NCBI GenBank assembly: GCA_001599755.1
Contig: BCHX01000005.1
Span: 1,211,922-1,275,921 of the forward strand
DNA from: Gliomastix tumulicola
Lineage: Eukaryota; Ascomycota; Sordariomycetes; Hypocreales; Bionectriaceae
Direction of reading: 5' to 3'
Length of the DNA stretch: 64,000 nucleotides
Positions within the stretch are counted from its first letter, which is position 1; each line of letters begins with the position of its first letter. The translations under genes and the position numbers were made by a program. A model generated the notes under the pieces. It was not told where the DNA came from. It saw only the letters and a program-made list of their open reading frames with translations, and ran no database searches. Of this stretch, positions 11,901 to 23,800 are shown piece by piece.

Positions 11901-12221
11901 GAAGCCGCCGAACGAAACACCATCCCCACCCATCCGGCTGATATTGAGAGCAAATATCAGGAGGAAGAATTCGACCTTCGTTTGGTGCTCTCCAGTGAAC
12001 TACTCAAGCTCGCCCGTGTCAAGGTTAACGTCGAGGGCGACTACGTGAATGCTCTGAGCATGGTCGGTACCGGAGAAAAGGTCGACAAGTATAGAAAGCT
12101 GTTGGTGACCTGCCTTGGAGGCGACGGAAACTCGCTCGATTCGAACCTGGACAGTGTCGTCAACATGGTGGAGGAGCAATCTGCGGCGATGCAGGTCGAC
12201 AGAGGCGCCATCGACATGTAG
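8932..12221 (+). CDS. mbp1: MBF transcription factor Mbp1 (APSES/KilA-N plus ankyrin repeats)
   Basis: Three exons, 8932-9003, 10127-10322 and 10462-12221, give 675 residues in consistent phase. The protein is the DNA-binding subunit of MBF, which controls G1/S genes through ACGCGT sites. The APSES (KilA-N) domain starts at IPVYEYQFGVDLKEHVMRRR and includes the core NWINATHILKAAGF and the wing GGYGKYQGTWIPL. A proline/lysine-rich linker follows. Ankyrin repeats are visible at HTAIHWASAMGDVDVIRQL, GETPLMRAVNFSN, GATVIHHAAV and GNTALHLAAQAG. The C-terminal third is a coiled-coil-like heterodimerisation region. The start ATG follows a pyrimidine-rich leader. Intron 1 is 1123 bp, unusually long for this genome, and separates a 24-residue leader from the DNA-binding domain. 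The frame stays open for 97 codons after the TAG stop. Confidence 0.93.
9004..10126 (+). other. Long first intron of mbp1
   Basis: Donor GTAAGT follows the leader exon and acceptor TGGCAG precedes the APSES domain. The 1123-bp interior is strongly pyrimidine-rich and contains degenerate direct repeats of TTCTCTGGCGTTCTG-like units around 9070-9370. Other window introns that I placed are mostly 50-165 bp. Internal cassette exons are possible, but I see none with convincing splice sites and coding content. Confidence 0.8.
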
Positions 12222-12512
12222 AATATGAAGGGTGCTCGGACCAACCAACCCAACACGATCCCTCAGTCGCCTCCTCGGTCGTTTCGTGCCGTGAACCGCA
12301 CCGGCGCTGCCCAGTTGAACAACCCGCGCTCGGGCGACTGGAGGGAGGGGGCTCAGGCCGTGATGTTTCCTCCTGGGAACCTCTCATCTACGGGGCTGAG
12401 GTATTTCTTGCGCTCGAACCGACATCGAAATGTCGTGATTCGCCAGACGCCGGAGCCCGAGCCGCCGCTGCCCGTTACACCCCCCTCGAAGATATTCGCC
12501 GTATCCTACTAA
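12222..12512 (+). other. Open in-frame extension after the mbp1 stop codon
   Basis: After TAG at 12219-12221 the same frame stays open for 96 codons to TAA at 12510-12512, with an ATG at 12225. Most codons end in G or C and few end in A, like the upstream CDS and unlike typical 3' UTR. The predicted peptide is basic and proline-rich; I do not recognise it. It could be a readthrough extension, a separate short ORF, or part of an ancestral longer Mbp1 C-terminus cut by a new stop. Confidence 0.45.
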
Positions 12513-12572
12513 CTATTCATATGTCGGGATTCATGATTGTCTGCACCGTACTACAGACTTAGACTGGTTTCT

Positions 12573-12705
12573 CAGATGTCTTCGGGATTAATGGTTATCT
12601 ACTTTCAGATGTCTTCGGGGTTAATGGTTCTCTACTCTCAGATGTCTTCGGGGTTAATGGTTCTCTCTACTCTCAGATGTCTTCGGGATTAATGGTTCTC
12701 TACTA
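12573..12705. repeat. 33-bp tandem repeat, four copies
   Basis: CAGATGTCTTCGGG starts at 12573, 12606, 12639 and 12674, each followed by RTTAATGGTTNTCTAC. Spacing is 33, 33 and 35 bp. The array sits in the presumed 3' flank of mbp1. Confidence 0.9.
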
Positions 12706-14823
12706 CGTACTACATACTTATCGTAGCTATCTACTAGTAGTCAACTTGCTTGTTCGCCCGCTCAGGCCCCCAAAAAAAAACATGTCTCCTGTATTGCATC
12801 GTGAGGACAGTCTTTCAAGTGCACAATTCAATAAATCCAGAGACGTGATAGGACAGCCAACAGGAACGCCTCAGCCGTCTGCCCTCACCCAAATACGCCC
12901 AACCGGATGTGAGCTGAAGAGGGTAAGCTTGCTAGCACGTAGGGATGGGCCAACGAGGGAACGCAGCTCGTCTGAGCTTTCCCTGCCCTGACGGTGTGTG
13001 TGTGTGTGTGTGTGTGTGCGAACCAGGCCTGGCGATCGGGCCAATAAAGCGCGCCGGACTATCGAGTTACCATGACAAACATGTCTTGCAAATATTGGGG
13101 GCCCCCTTCCGGCAGAAAAGAAAAGAGGCGGTGATCCTGTGAGGCGTGCGGTGGGCATGCTGGGGCGAGGAGGCTTGCTGAGGCGCTTCTCGTTGGTCGA
13201 ACGGGGGATGAATCAACGGGAGGGTGAGATGACCAAACCCGTCCTTTTGCGAAAACGGGGGCCCTCCCTGTCTTGCCAAATCAGAGGCGGAGGAGAGGTA
13301 ATCAGCTAATAGGGCACGAGACCCGACCTAGGGCTAAGGAGAATAGCAGCGGTGATCAATCAGCACCAGAAGGGAGGGGATTGGGGGGGGGACCTTGTGT
13401 CATGCGCAGTGGGCGTGTCCAGCTCGGTGTTTCTTTCGACGCCCTTCCCCTTTCTTGCGAGACGGGAATGTACTGGTACTCGTGGCGGATTCGCAACGTA
13501 ATTTGTGCTTTTCGTTGTCGGGCGGCGTTTCTTCGCTGACCGTGCGATCCCTGGGGGGGTGGCGGCGAGTCAGAAAGAAGAGCTCCGAGCAACACGTACC
13601 TGTTTCCTCATTCAGAGGATCACGACTGAGTCAAGCAGCAGGCCCTGGTGTGGAAATACGTTACGTATCGCTGCTGGAGCATCGGCATCGGCATCGCCAG
13701 CGGCGCAGGAAACATTGTCGAGTTCGTGGAAGCCTGGAAGCCTGGAAAGGGGGCACGGCGCGCCGCAGCTTGGCACTCGACTGGCGTGCGAACTATGCGC
13801 TGTCAAAGCCTACATCGTACCGGACAGGCCAATAAAAGCATTAGTCAGTCAACATATCAACGACGGGCCTGCCTAGGTGTAGTTAGAGACGGTCGAGAAG
13901 GGGGCCCGCTGAGCTGGCTGTCGCGCGGGAGAGAGATACGAGGATATGGAAGGGGGGGGCGGTCTCCGGCTCCGGAGGAGAGGACGCCGAGACCTTGGGT
14001 CCGCCCTTCGCCTCGAGATGCAGTCCAGGATACGGATGCCATGCGTCTATCCTGGCGCAGCTGCACCGGCTCCTCTGCCTCTTTCTCTCCGCCGACGATG
14101 CATGTAATTTAGCGCGGAGGTGTGCGGCTTAGCAGGAAGCGGCAGGAGACGAGCTGGTCCATGGCGTCATGGTGTGAAAGAGGCCAGCTGAAAAAGTGGT
14201 GGGATTCATGCAGCTCGAGTGCCGCGTGAGGAACTAGGTGTCAATCCTCATGCATGCATGCATGGGACTTCCCCCCCCCCTCCCCTCCCTCCCTCCGGGT
14301 TGGGCGCAGAAACTAGCAGGACGTTAGTGAGCGACCCGTGTGTGGTGAGTGACACTTCGCAGCAGCCAAAATCCAATACTCACCGCCCAAAGTCGCCCGT
14401 CCGTTGAGTCGAGGCGTCTAGGAGATCGACCAATCCGAGGCGGCGGAAGCAGGATGTTTGGCAGACGCGGGTTTGAAGCCACGCACCACGCCACATTGGG
14501 TGGCGAAAAAAGGAAAGGGTGTGCGCAATTTGCGGACCAGAGAGATCCAGATCCATGGGCAGCAGCTGCTTGCGTCTCTCTCTGTCTCTCTCTCGGCTGA
14601 GCCACGACGATTCGATTGGGCCGTCAGACCCCCCGGCTGATCGATGATTCATGGAAGCTAGCGATCCGAGGGGAGGGGGAGGGGGTTGTGCGTAAGAATA
14701 GAAAGAAGAAGAAGAGAGAAAAAATTGGTTCGTGTCTCGTTTCGTGTCTCGTGTGATCCGGATGACGAGGACGGAGTGGAACCGCCGCCGACGGCCTGGG
14801 CACCACCACCTGTGAGCGTTCTA

Positions 14824-14860
14824 GAAGGGCAAGAAGGGCAAGAAGGGCAAGAAGGGGCAA
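14824..14860. repeat. 9-bp tandem repeat GAAGGGCAA, about four copies
   Basis: Direct repetition of GAAGGGCAA with one extra G in the last copy. It is a simple minisatellite with no coding context. Confidence 0.85.
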
Positions 14861-15855
14861 GAAATGGGCAAGCCAGGAGCGAGCTCGGACCCGACGACGG
14901 GACAGATCCCAGCAAAAGGGAGTTTCGATGGAGTGGCTCTTGAGTCCTTGAGTGGTGGAAGCAGAGGTCCGGTCCAGCTGCACAAGGGTCTCTGATCACG
15001 CAGATGGGTGCCTTAGTTGGGCGATGAGGCCCGCCGATCTGCGAGGAATCTTGCTAAAGCGGCACATTATTATGGGTGGAGGGTGTAACGCTAGATGTTG
15101 TGTGTGTGCGTGTGTGTGTGCTGTTAGTTAGCCGCAAGGCAGCCAGGAAATAGAGAGGGCGAGAAAAACTTGCAAAGAGATTGGCGAGGCCAGGCTTCAG
15201 GGAAACGGGCCGCAAGTGCGCAGTACGTCGTCCGTATCGGGGCAAGTTGACGATGAGGTCAGACCAAGGAAAGCGAGGGCGAGAGACAGCCCGCTGGCAG
15301 CGCATTGATTCGTCGTCGAAGGCTGGCTTCGCGTGCCGACGCACGGTAGAAAACAGAGGTACGAGGAAGCCCACAGGGATTGCGCCCACGCTCGGGTACC
15401 TCCTTTCCGACGCCCGCACGGGCTACCCGTCGCTTCTGGCCTTCCCATAAGAGCAACGGCGATGACGGGCTGGGGCTGGCGTCGTCGTCATGAGGCTCTG
15501 CCTCAGGTTGCGACGTCGAAATCTCTCTTCCGGGCTGGGCGGGCAGATGCAGCACAGGTGACACAGCCAGCTCCTTTCCTCCCAGCATCACATCCCGAAA
15601 CGAACTGGAAGGGGTGGGAGCACAACGTCTGGCAAGGAAGGTGTGAGTGACTGAGCCGCTGACTGCCGGTGTAAGGTGTGAGTGGTGCATGCGACGGTAC
15701 ATGCTGGGGGGGTGTCTGCCCCGTAGCTTCCCACTGCCTCTGAGAGTGGCAGAGACTTTTAGGTACAGCAGGCTCAAGTCCCCCCCTCCACCAGCCAGCG
15801 AGTCCTGACAGGGTAGTACTACCTAGTATCACTCCAAGGCACGCGCGCCTGCACA

Positions 15856-15900
15856 TGCCCTGTAACTGCCCTGCAACTGCCCTGCAACTGCCCTGTAAAG
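15856..15900. repeat. 11-bp tandem repeat TGCCCTGCAAC, about four copies
   Basis: TGCCCTGYAAC recurs at 11-bp spacing from 15856, with a decayed further copy at about 15899 (GGCCCTGCAC). Confidence 0.85.
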
Positions 15901-16190
15901 GCCCTGCACAATTCCTGCACAGGCCCTACTAGCGGCCAAGGCCAAGAGCCGGAGGCCACTGGCGAGCTTCCATCAAGGAACATTCCGTACGAGCAGCTCG
16001 TAAATCCAAATTGCGGTTCCCCCTAAACGATCTGATGAAGACTGCGATTTTCCTTGCTTCTGCCTTGGCTCCCACTCCCCTCGCATCGCATTGCATCATG
16101 GGCAAAAGTGCGCGTCACACGCACGGCAACATCCACGGCAACCGGCCCAGACTCCGTCACGCCCTCTGATTTGCATCTACTACGAATACC

Positions 16191-16235
16191 TACTGGTACT
16201 ACTGGTACTACTGGTACTACTGGTACTCCTGGTAC
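16191..16235. repeat. 9-bp tandem repeat TACTGGTAC, about five copies
   Basis: TACTGGTAC repeated head to tail; the last copy has a T-to-C change. The unit is an imperfect palindrome, so the single strand could form alternating hairpins. Confidence 0.85.
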
Positions 16236-19200
16236 GCGACTTCTCGTCCAGGACCCCAAGACAACAGCGCAGCAGGTCGCCCGATGCTCACAGGCTAATC
16301 GAAGACTAAACCCATCGCGGATGGCCATCTCGCTAGATCTTCCCACAGGGCTGAACCATCAACCAATCCCGACCGGTACACGCCCCCGTCAGACGAAAGA
16401 AGGCCCAGGCCAAATTGGAAAGCCCAATGGTGCTCTCCGCGACGACCAGGCAACGCTATTCGACGCGGTCCCTCGTACGCACGCAGCGGCTATCTTAACC
16501 TTGTCCTCGAATCTGTGATTCTCGAAGCCGGGAGGCTGTGCTGGCACGACTCCACCGCCGAGCGCCAATCTTCGATGGGACAGAGGAGAGGCTGTCTCGG
16601 AACGGGCTCTTGGCTCTCTCTGGTTGATTCCAATTCGGACTTGGGGTACGGCTCACCTCAGCTGAATCCTGTTTTTGCTCGCAGTGCCTCGTGACCCCCC
16701 TTCACCCCCAAAACCAACTATTGTCTAGTGTGTGGAGAAGACGGATCCGCTACAGGAGGGCGGACAGGTGCTTGTGCTTGCTTCTTTCTCCCTCGCGCCG
16801 CGCAGGAGGAGGCGCCTCATCACAGCTCGTCCAACCCGTCCGTCCAGCGCAGCGGGAGCGAGGCACGGAGTGAGGCTAAACGGGGACCGGCGGCCACTGT
16901 CACATCTTAACTACCCGTCGTTTCGTTTTGTTCCCAGGTGGTTGGTCGGCTTACCGCCGGGTGGGAGGGGCGGCTCTGTCTCTCTCTCTCTCTGGCGCGC
17001 GGAATGGGGAAATGTCAAGGCAGAAACATGGCTGGCTGGTGCAATTTGCTTCTGTCCGGTGCGCCTAGCTGACAGGCAGGTCCAAGGGCCCTCCATGCCA
17101 TGGCAAGCCATCCATCCCTCGCGTTGCGTGGTTGGCTGGGATGACACGAGCGCCATGCCACAGGTCTGACGCTCTGCGGGATGCGTCTCTGACGTCCAAT
17201 CGTTGCCTTTCCCGCGTTCCTCCTCCAGGGCAGAGCGGGCGTTGTGTGCGCTCTCGCTTTCTGTCTTTCTGTCTCTCTCTCTCTGGTACTGGTATGTGTA
17301 CCCCCTCCCTCACTCTCTCCCTCCCTCCCCAAGATGCGAGGCTCTCCATGCATGCATTGACCAGCATGCTTACTGTTGCATCTTTGACTTCTGCATTGGG
17401 AAGACAGGGATCCCTTGCTCCCCACCTTCCAGCCCTCCTCCTCGAACCCACCACCATCAACAGAGATGCGAGAGTGACAGTGACAGCAGACTACGGTCCG
17501 AAGACATGCTGATGTTGAGACACACACACACATTGGCTGTGGAATCGTCCACGCAATGCTGGGCGGTGCGGAATACGACCACGGGGCTAACTAAGTATCC
17601 AAGACCGCCACCGGCACGGGATGTGAGCCCTGGCGCATGCCGTGTGGGAAATGCATGTTTTAACACATTCTGCTGCTGCTGCTCGTACCGGGACGAGGAC
17701 ACGCTAGCGAGTGCGCTGCTCTGCTGCTGTCTGTCTGTCTGTGGCTGGCCCTGCTAAACTCAACAGCCTAGGGCAGTACGATTCGATTCCCGGCATTAGG
17801 ACCAGGGATACTAGCAACATGGGATGCAGCTGAAACCCGTCTGCCCCCAAGCTGAAATCGGTCCAAGAGGGGCGAGCTTGACCATGTTGAGCCCAACCAG
17901 AGGGCCTAGTCATGCAAGGTCCAGCTCGCAACTTGACGCACACTGGTCTTAGTGCTTTACCATATATTGCCTCGACCGACAGATCCTCTTGTCAAGCTCG
18001 TCGATGGCTCAGCTTGCTTGCTGCTGCTGGCCGTGCGAGAAAATAGTATAAAGCCCCCGTGGGCGGGATTCCCGTCCATCCCCCCTTCCGTAGAGTCAGA
18101 CTCAGAGAATCTCTTTCTCGTGCCATCGTTCGCCAATCCTTCCAGCTCGCCAGCCGCCGACAAGCGCTCGCCCGCTCACTCGCTCGCTTGCTTGCTTGCT
18201 TGCTCACTCACACACTCACACACGCTCCTCCCATACCGTCGGACATTATAAGTTTTGCGTCAGCTTGGTTGTTGGGGTTGTTCTATTCTCGATCAGTTGC
18301 CTAATGAGGCATGTACAATTGACCGAGCCTGGCTGGAGTTGAAACCGTCGATGCACCTGGAACCGAAGCCAGCAAGCCAGCAAGTAGTAATCACACAGCA
18401 GCAGCAGCAGTAGCAGCCTCCCTCCCGCCGAGCGCGTGCCACCCGCTGTCTTGTCTTGTCGCTGTCGCATAGGTAGAGCCAGCACTGCCTCGTGTCGCAA
18501 ACAAAAGGTCAGCAGCAATCCTTTCATTTTACTCTTCCCCTAGCATTGTTGCGCGAGCAAAACGTCACTATTTTGCCGCCCACCCTCTCAATTCGCTTTG
18601 CGCCGCCGGCGACTATTGCCTTCTTCTGCCAGCCTGGACGAGGATCCTCCTTGACGAATCTGCTCCCTCCAGCCTCGGAATTCGTGGTCGCCGCAGGGGA
18701 GGAGGTCGGACAGACAGACAGACAGCCAAAAACACAGACCAGACATCCCAGTGACATACACGAGGCAGGGATGATTTGTCAAACAGGGCAGCGAGTCTGA
18801 GACGGGAACTGGGAGTCAGCCCTACCGGCCGACCCGGCCTGTGCGAAATTGGGTGAAGCCCTGCCCTGAATTCCCTGAAAGGCCTGGGGGTCCTGGAGCT
18901 TTCTCAACCAGCCAGGCCCCTGCGCGGAACTTGGAGGGAGGCTGGCGGACTTCTCTTTCTGTCCATCAATCGAGTTTCACGACGGGCGAAACCCCTGCTA
19001 ACGTTTTGTTTTGCGCATCTGCGCATCAGCAGATCCAGACAGCAGCAGCATCAGCAGAGCGGCGCGCGCGCGCACAGGTCATTCCATTCCATTCACTAGC
19101 CGCTTGTCGCCGCACCAGATACCCAATTGGTACGCGCACCCCAGAAGCGGTGCCGTCTGACAACAGAAGTACAGTGACTTTTGGGGCCGCCCGTTGATCC

Positions 19201-19472
19201 CTGGGATCGCATCCCTGGCTGACAGGCTCTCAGGGGAGTCAAGACTCGACCGACCGACTCGCGCGCAAGTCGCAACGCGCACGCCCCGTCGCCACAGACA
19301 CACACACACACACGCACACACGCACACGCACACCTACACACACAAACGCCGACCGGGCCCGGGGTCCGTGCTCGCGCGCTCTTGTAGCCCACCATCCATC
19401 CCACCCCGTCTTAGCCCTTAGCCCTGCCTTGCCTTGCCTTGTCGCCAGGCCAGGCCAGGCTTGACGCCCACT

Positions 19473-20807
19473 ATGTCGTCGTCTGCTAGCTCCTCCAGCG
19501 CGACCAGCCCTGAGGCCACCCCCGAGGCCACCGGCTTCCACTACTCTTATTACTTGAGCGCCTTCCCACCCACTTGGGACACCCTCCAGAGAGGCCTTGC
19601 CTTCTTTGCCGTCCTTGTCATACTGCGCTCCTGTCTCGGTCGTCTGCGCGTCTGGGCTTCCTCACTTAAAGACCGTGCAGTCGCCGCCGTCTCCTCGTCT
19701 GCGGCCCCTGTCCCTAAGCCTTCTCCTCCTCATCATACTACCACTACCACTCCTCCTACTACTTCTACTTCTACTTCTACTTCTACTCCTACCAAGGATC
19801 GCCGTCGCCAAAATAACGACAACGACAGCTTTCAAGATCAACTGCCCCCCCAGCCCAGCCTGCAGCCCAGCCTGCAGCACAACCACGGACCGAGTCCCAC
19901 CTACACCACCACCATCAACCACTTCCGCCCTTATATCCATCAGAGGTATCCTAGTTCCGTACCCCCCTGGCTGAAGGAGCCCCCCAAGTTTGGAATGGAC
20001 CAAGGCCATGGACTCGTCAACCCGCTCGAGACGGGAGACGGCACAGTTCCTCCTGCAGGCTTCGACGCCGACGGGGACGGGGACGGGGACGGAGGCGCGC
20101 CAGACGTGCTCAAGACGCCTCCTCCTCCCCCGCCCGCGGGCGACGTCCAGCACTGGAACCGCGTCGGCACCGGGCCGCTCAGGCATCTCCTCGCCCGGCC
20201 TCCTCCCGCCCCGCCGCTGACGCCGCCGGAGCTGAGCCATTCCATCTTCACGCTCGGCGGCGGCAGGGCGCACACCCACGAGAGCTTCATCCACCAGCCG
20301 AACCCGGACTACGCGTCGGCCTCGTCGAGCACGCCCAGCTCCAGCTCGCCCCAGGCCCGCCGGTACTCGTACACCAAGACCATCCCCATCGGCGTGCCGA
20401 TCCCGAGGCAGCCTTCGGCGGCAGCAGCAGCAACAGCCTTAGCAGCAGCAGCAGGAGCAGCAGCAGCGGGGGACGACCTCGTGCAGGACGTGGACCTCAC
20501 CTTCTCGCCCAGCTCGTTCCCGCCTACGAGCCCCCTCCTGCCGCCCGCGCCGCCCGTCGTGCCGAGATCTCTTGGCGGCGCCGCCGACGAGCCGGAGCCG
20601 TCCGCGGCGGCGGCGGAGCGGAGCGCACGGCGGGAGATCGATCTCAAGGGCCAGGTTGTCTCGGTGCTCGACCAGGACGGGGCGGGGTGGAAGAGACACA
20701 CGCGCGTCTACGGGGGAGGGGTGTGTCTGGCCTGCAAGGCAGCCGGGCAGGAGCATGGGGCTGGCGGGTTCTACGGAGCGACTGTGAGCCCAGAGGAGAT
20801 GCGGTGA
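19473..20807 (+). CDS. Proline/serine-rich protein with one N-terminal membrane segment, function unknown
   Basis: Single exon of 444 residues from ATG 19473. The frame is open upstream only through a TTG, so the ATG in CCCACTATGTCG is preferred. A Ser/Thr/Pro-rich N-terminus is followed by a hydrophobic segment at about residues 40-57 (LQRGLAFFAVLVILRSCLG) and then a basic stretch, giving a single-pass topology. The centre is low complexity: Thr/Ser runs, PPPPP, a DGDGDGDGG tract and Ala runs. The last 50 residues are less biased and contain the segment GGVCLACKAAG. I do not recognise a named domain; the N-terminal and C-terminal ends look most likely to be conserved. Codon use is GC-rich, consistent with a real gene. 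Confidence 0.7.
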   Translation: MSSSASSSSATSPEATPEATGFHYSYYLSAFPPTWDTLQRGLAFFAVLVILRSCLGRLRVWASSLKDRAVAAVSSSAAPVPKPSPPHHTTTTTPPTTSTSTSTSTPTKDRRRQNNDNDSFQDQLPPQPSLQPSLQHNHGPSPTYTTTINHFRPYIHQRYPSSVPPWLKEPPKFGMDQGHGLVNPLETGDGTVPPAGFDADGDGDGDGGAPDVLKTPPPPPPAGDVQHWNRVGTGPLRHLLARPPPAPPLTPPELSHSIFTLGGGRAHTHESFIHQPNPDYASASSSTPSSSSPQARRYSYTKTIPIGVPIPRQPSAAAAATALAAAAGAAAAGDDLVQDVDLTFSPSSFPPTSPLLPPAPPVVPRSLGGAADEPEPSAAAAERSARREIDLKGQVVSVLDQDGAGWKRHTRVYGGGVCLACKAAGQEHGAGGFYGATVSPEEMR

Positions 20808-23800
20808 AGGAGGAGAGAGAGGGGGGAGGAGGGGGGTAGGAGGGGGATGACCATGCAGGAGAGGGACAAAAATATGTGCGTCCCCCCCGTTTGGGAAATT
20901 TCACTCGGCAAGGCCCCCTTCGACTGAGATCCGATCTGTTGGCTGGGTTAATAGCCGTCGGGTTCGGAAGAAACCAGCACGACGGGAGAATGCAGCGGAG
21001 TGCGGTTGTTGTCTTTTTGCCCTTTTCCGGGCGATCGACAGGATGCTATCCTGGGATCAGGGACACACACAAAAAAAAAAAAAAAGGAATAAATCTCGGG
21101 CGGGACAGGATGGACAAACGAGGTGGTTTATCAAAGACGGATGGACAACACAGCACACGGTAGACCGGAGACAAACGGGATGGCCATGCTGGAAGAGCAT
21201 TTTGGTTCTGGACGACTTAAAGAGAAGAGAGGCAGCGCGAGCTTGGTTCCGGGTTTGTTGGGGGAGTTTTTGATTTTCTTTTCCTTTTGGTCTTTTTTTA
21301 GTCTTTTTTCTTTTCCCCTTCACGGCCGTTTGTTTCGTTGCACATATATATATATATATTACCCACGTTTTTCCTTTTCTTCCTCAAGCTAACAGCCCTG
21401 CCTCCCCAGGGCCATTTCCCATGCGTTAATGGGGGTGGTGGTGGAAACGTCTTCTTTTCTTCTCTTCATGTACATAAGGGAGGGGGGGGACAATTTCTCT
21501 TCTCTGTGTTTTCGGCAGAGCCCTGAGATACACGGCAAAAGGGCGCGCCCGGCGGGAGGAAGAATTGAACCTGGGTGGAAGGGGGCAGGGCCTGAGGCAT
21601 CTATTCCAAGATTACGACTGAAATGACCATTCTTCTCATCATATCTCGTTCATTTTACACCGCGCGTTTTTTTTTTTTTTTCCCTTTCCCGCCGAGCCTC
21701 GTAAACCAACAACGGTAAGGGTAAGCACGATGTTGCAGCCAACAGTGCGTCCATGCGCATCTTGTGACGATGACGATGATGATGATGATGTCGTAATCAT
21801 TGCCCTAAGCAGCAGCTGATTCGATTTGAAGCACGACATTGTGCATGTTTGGTCGGCTCGCCAGCCAGTGAAGGGGGCCCCTGGCATAATGGAATGTGCG
21901 CTAGTGCTTGCATGTTGGGAGGGAGGGGTGGTGGAACGCACGCACGGACAAGGGTAGGTACTTAGTTGTCATCTTTTAGGGCGGCACGCGTTGGATGTTT
22001 TTTTGATGGATGTACTGGTACTTGGGGCATGTACAGACAGTACTATAGTGCTGGGCATACGAGGGGCTGTACGAGGGCGGGTAGGATGCTTGTTCTGGCG
22101 TGGTCTTATCGTGTCGCCCCCGATAAGACGAGGGGGAGGGATGGCATGTATTCTGTTGGTTTGGGACATGGCATGGCAGCAGCAACGTTGGTGTAGGGTT
22201 CTCCTTTTTTACAGATTCTGTTGAATGACGTTCGGAGATGAAAGGATAAGTACCATGTATGTATGTAAGTATCCTGTGTGCCCATGCGCAGCTTCAAACT
22301 CCGGAGGCTGGGAGAAGGAATGGGAGACAGAGGGGGTCCTGGCGTGCTGCCGTTCCAGGGGCCTCTATCTCCGATTACAGCAGCACCCCTCCGCTGTAAA
22401 GTTGCCTCCACCAATTCGCCCACCGCACACCACCCTGGACCGTCGTCAGCCCTACGAGGATGGGGACGGCGATTTCGGGCTTTGGGGAGCGCCGTCCGGT
22501 TTCCCTCTTTGATGATGAGCCCCGGGGAGATATCAGGGGGGGGGAGCTGCTAAGAGGGAGATTAAGGTATTCCCCTGTTGGGAATTTCCCTTTGGAATTC
22601 TGCCATGGGGTTCGGACTTGGTGAGATGGCTGATGGGCACGCTGACATCACGACGGCCGCTGTCCATCCTAGATGGTACGTAGGTACGAAGGTAGTCGGG
22701 CATTCTACGTACTCCCCCCCGAATCCCACGGACTTTCGGCCATGGATATCGTAGATGCGAAAAGGCTCGGACTCTGACGTTGGACTTTTCCAGATGGATG
22801 TCCGATAGACATACATCGGCGAGTGGATCGAGAGGGAAGCTTTTCGTCCTTTCCGTCGTAGGGCTGAAAGGTTCCCCCCCCCCTTGGCTCCGTCTTGGAT
22901 GCGACGCTACGGCAAGCCAAGACGCTTTCGTGCTTGCCGCTTGTTTCTATCTAGGTAGCCATCTGACCATACGAGTTGTTGAAAAAGTTCCATCCAGTAG
23001 TGAGAGAGAAAGCGCGTAAGCTCAGCAATCTGGGATTCTGCACGTGGCTTGTTTCTTGATCGTCGATGGAAGCGTTGTTTTTCTGTTCGCGCGAGCTTAC
23101 GGCTTACCTTTCTCCTCAGAAGGCAGACGGGTGTCGGTGATTTGTCAGGGAGGGGGAGAGAGGGCAGAGTGTGTGTGTGTGACTGGGGGTCGGTGGCTGG
23201 TCTACAGATTTACATTACGAGAGTACACGAGATCTAGAGGGTGTTTAGATCGGGAGGGTGTGCGGTTGGGTGACGGTGGCAGCTATTGCCTTGTTTGGGA
23301 AGAGTGTTGTAGCGGAGGAGTCGTCAATGCAGATGATATCGGCGTTCCGTCCAAGGGGGAGCAAGCCAGGTCCGTGTGTTGTCAGTCGTCCCTAGGTAAG
23401 CATGTCGATCCCTGTTCTTCATAGGGGCGGAGGAAACAGTCCGAAACCACAGGCTTTCATCGTATCAGGCGATTCCGAATGCCGTGGCGAGCTTCCCTTG
23501 CATCGTCATCGTCGTGGAATCCCCGGTGACGGTCAAGGACATCGACAGCAAGGGCTGCATCTGAGCGCCGGAGTTGTTCAGCTGGAGGCTCGAGCGCACC
23601 CAGACATCTCACTTAGTGTACACCCAGGGAGGCATTTTTCATGCCGTCCAGGCCGTCGTTGTGTTTCTTCCGAGACTTTGCCACCTGCCATGGTCGTTGT
23701 TCTTCAGCTCCGAGCTCGCCGCAGCCAGGAACGAGATCCTATGGCCTTTGGACAGGGAGAGGGTGTAGTTGCATGTGTTGGCATGTCGTGTAGGAGAGCT

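Larger units (their letters stand above)
12706..19472. other. Gene-poor intergenic region
   Basis: 6.8 kb without a supportable gene. Open frames are short, lack domains, and overlap on both strands. The stretch carries dinucleotide repeats (GT at 12994-13018, CA around 19300-19345) and tandem arrays annotated separately, plus many CTCTCT and GGCTGGCTGG runs. The last 300 bp before 19473 are CA- and C-rich and probably form the leader of the next gene. Confidence 0.6.

Noticed and set aside
17760..17800. Possible tRNA B-box (GATTCGATTCC)
   Set aside because: No A-box or cloverleaf arms at the right distances.
19434..19472. Upstream extension of the 444-residue protein
   Set aside because: It would start at TTG; the first ATG is at 19473.
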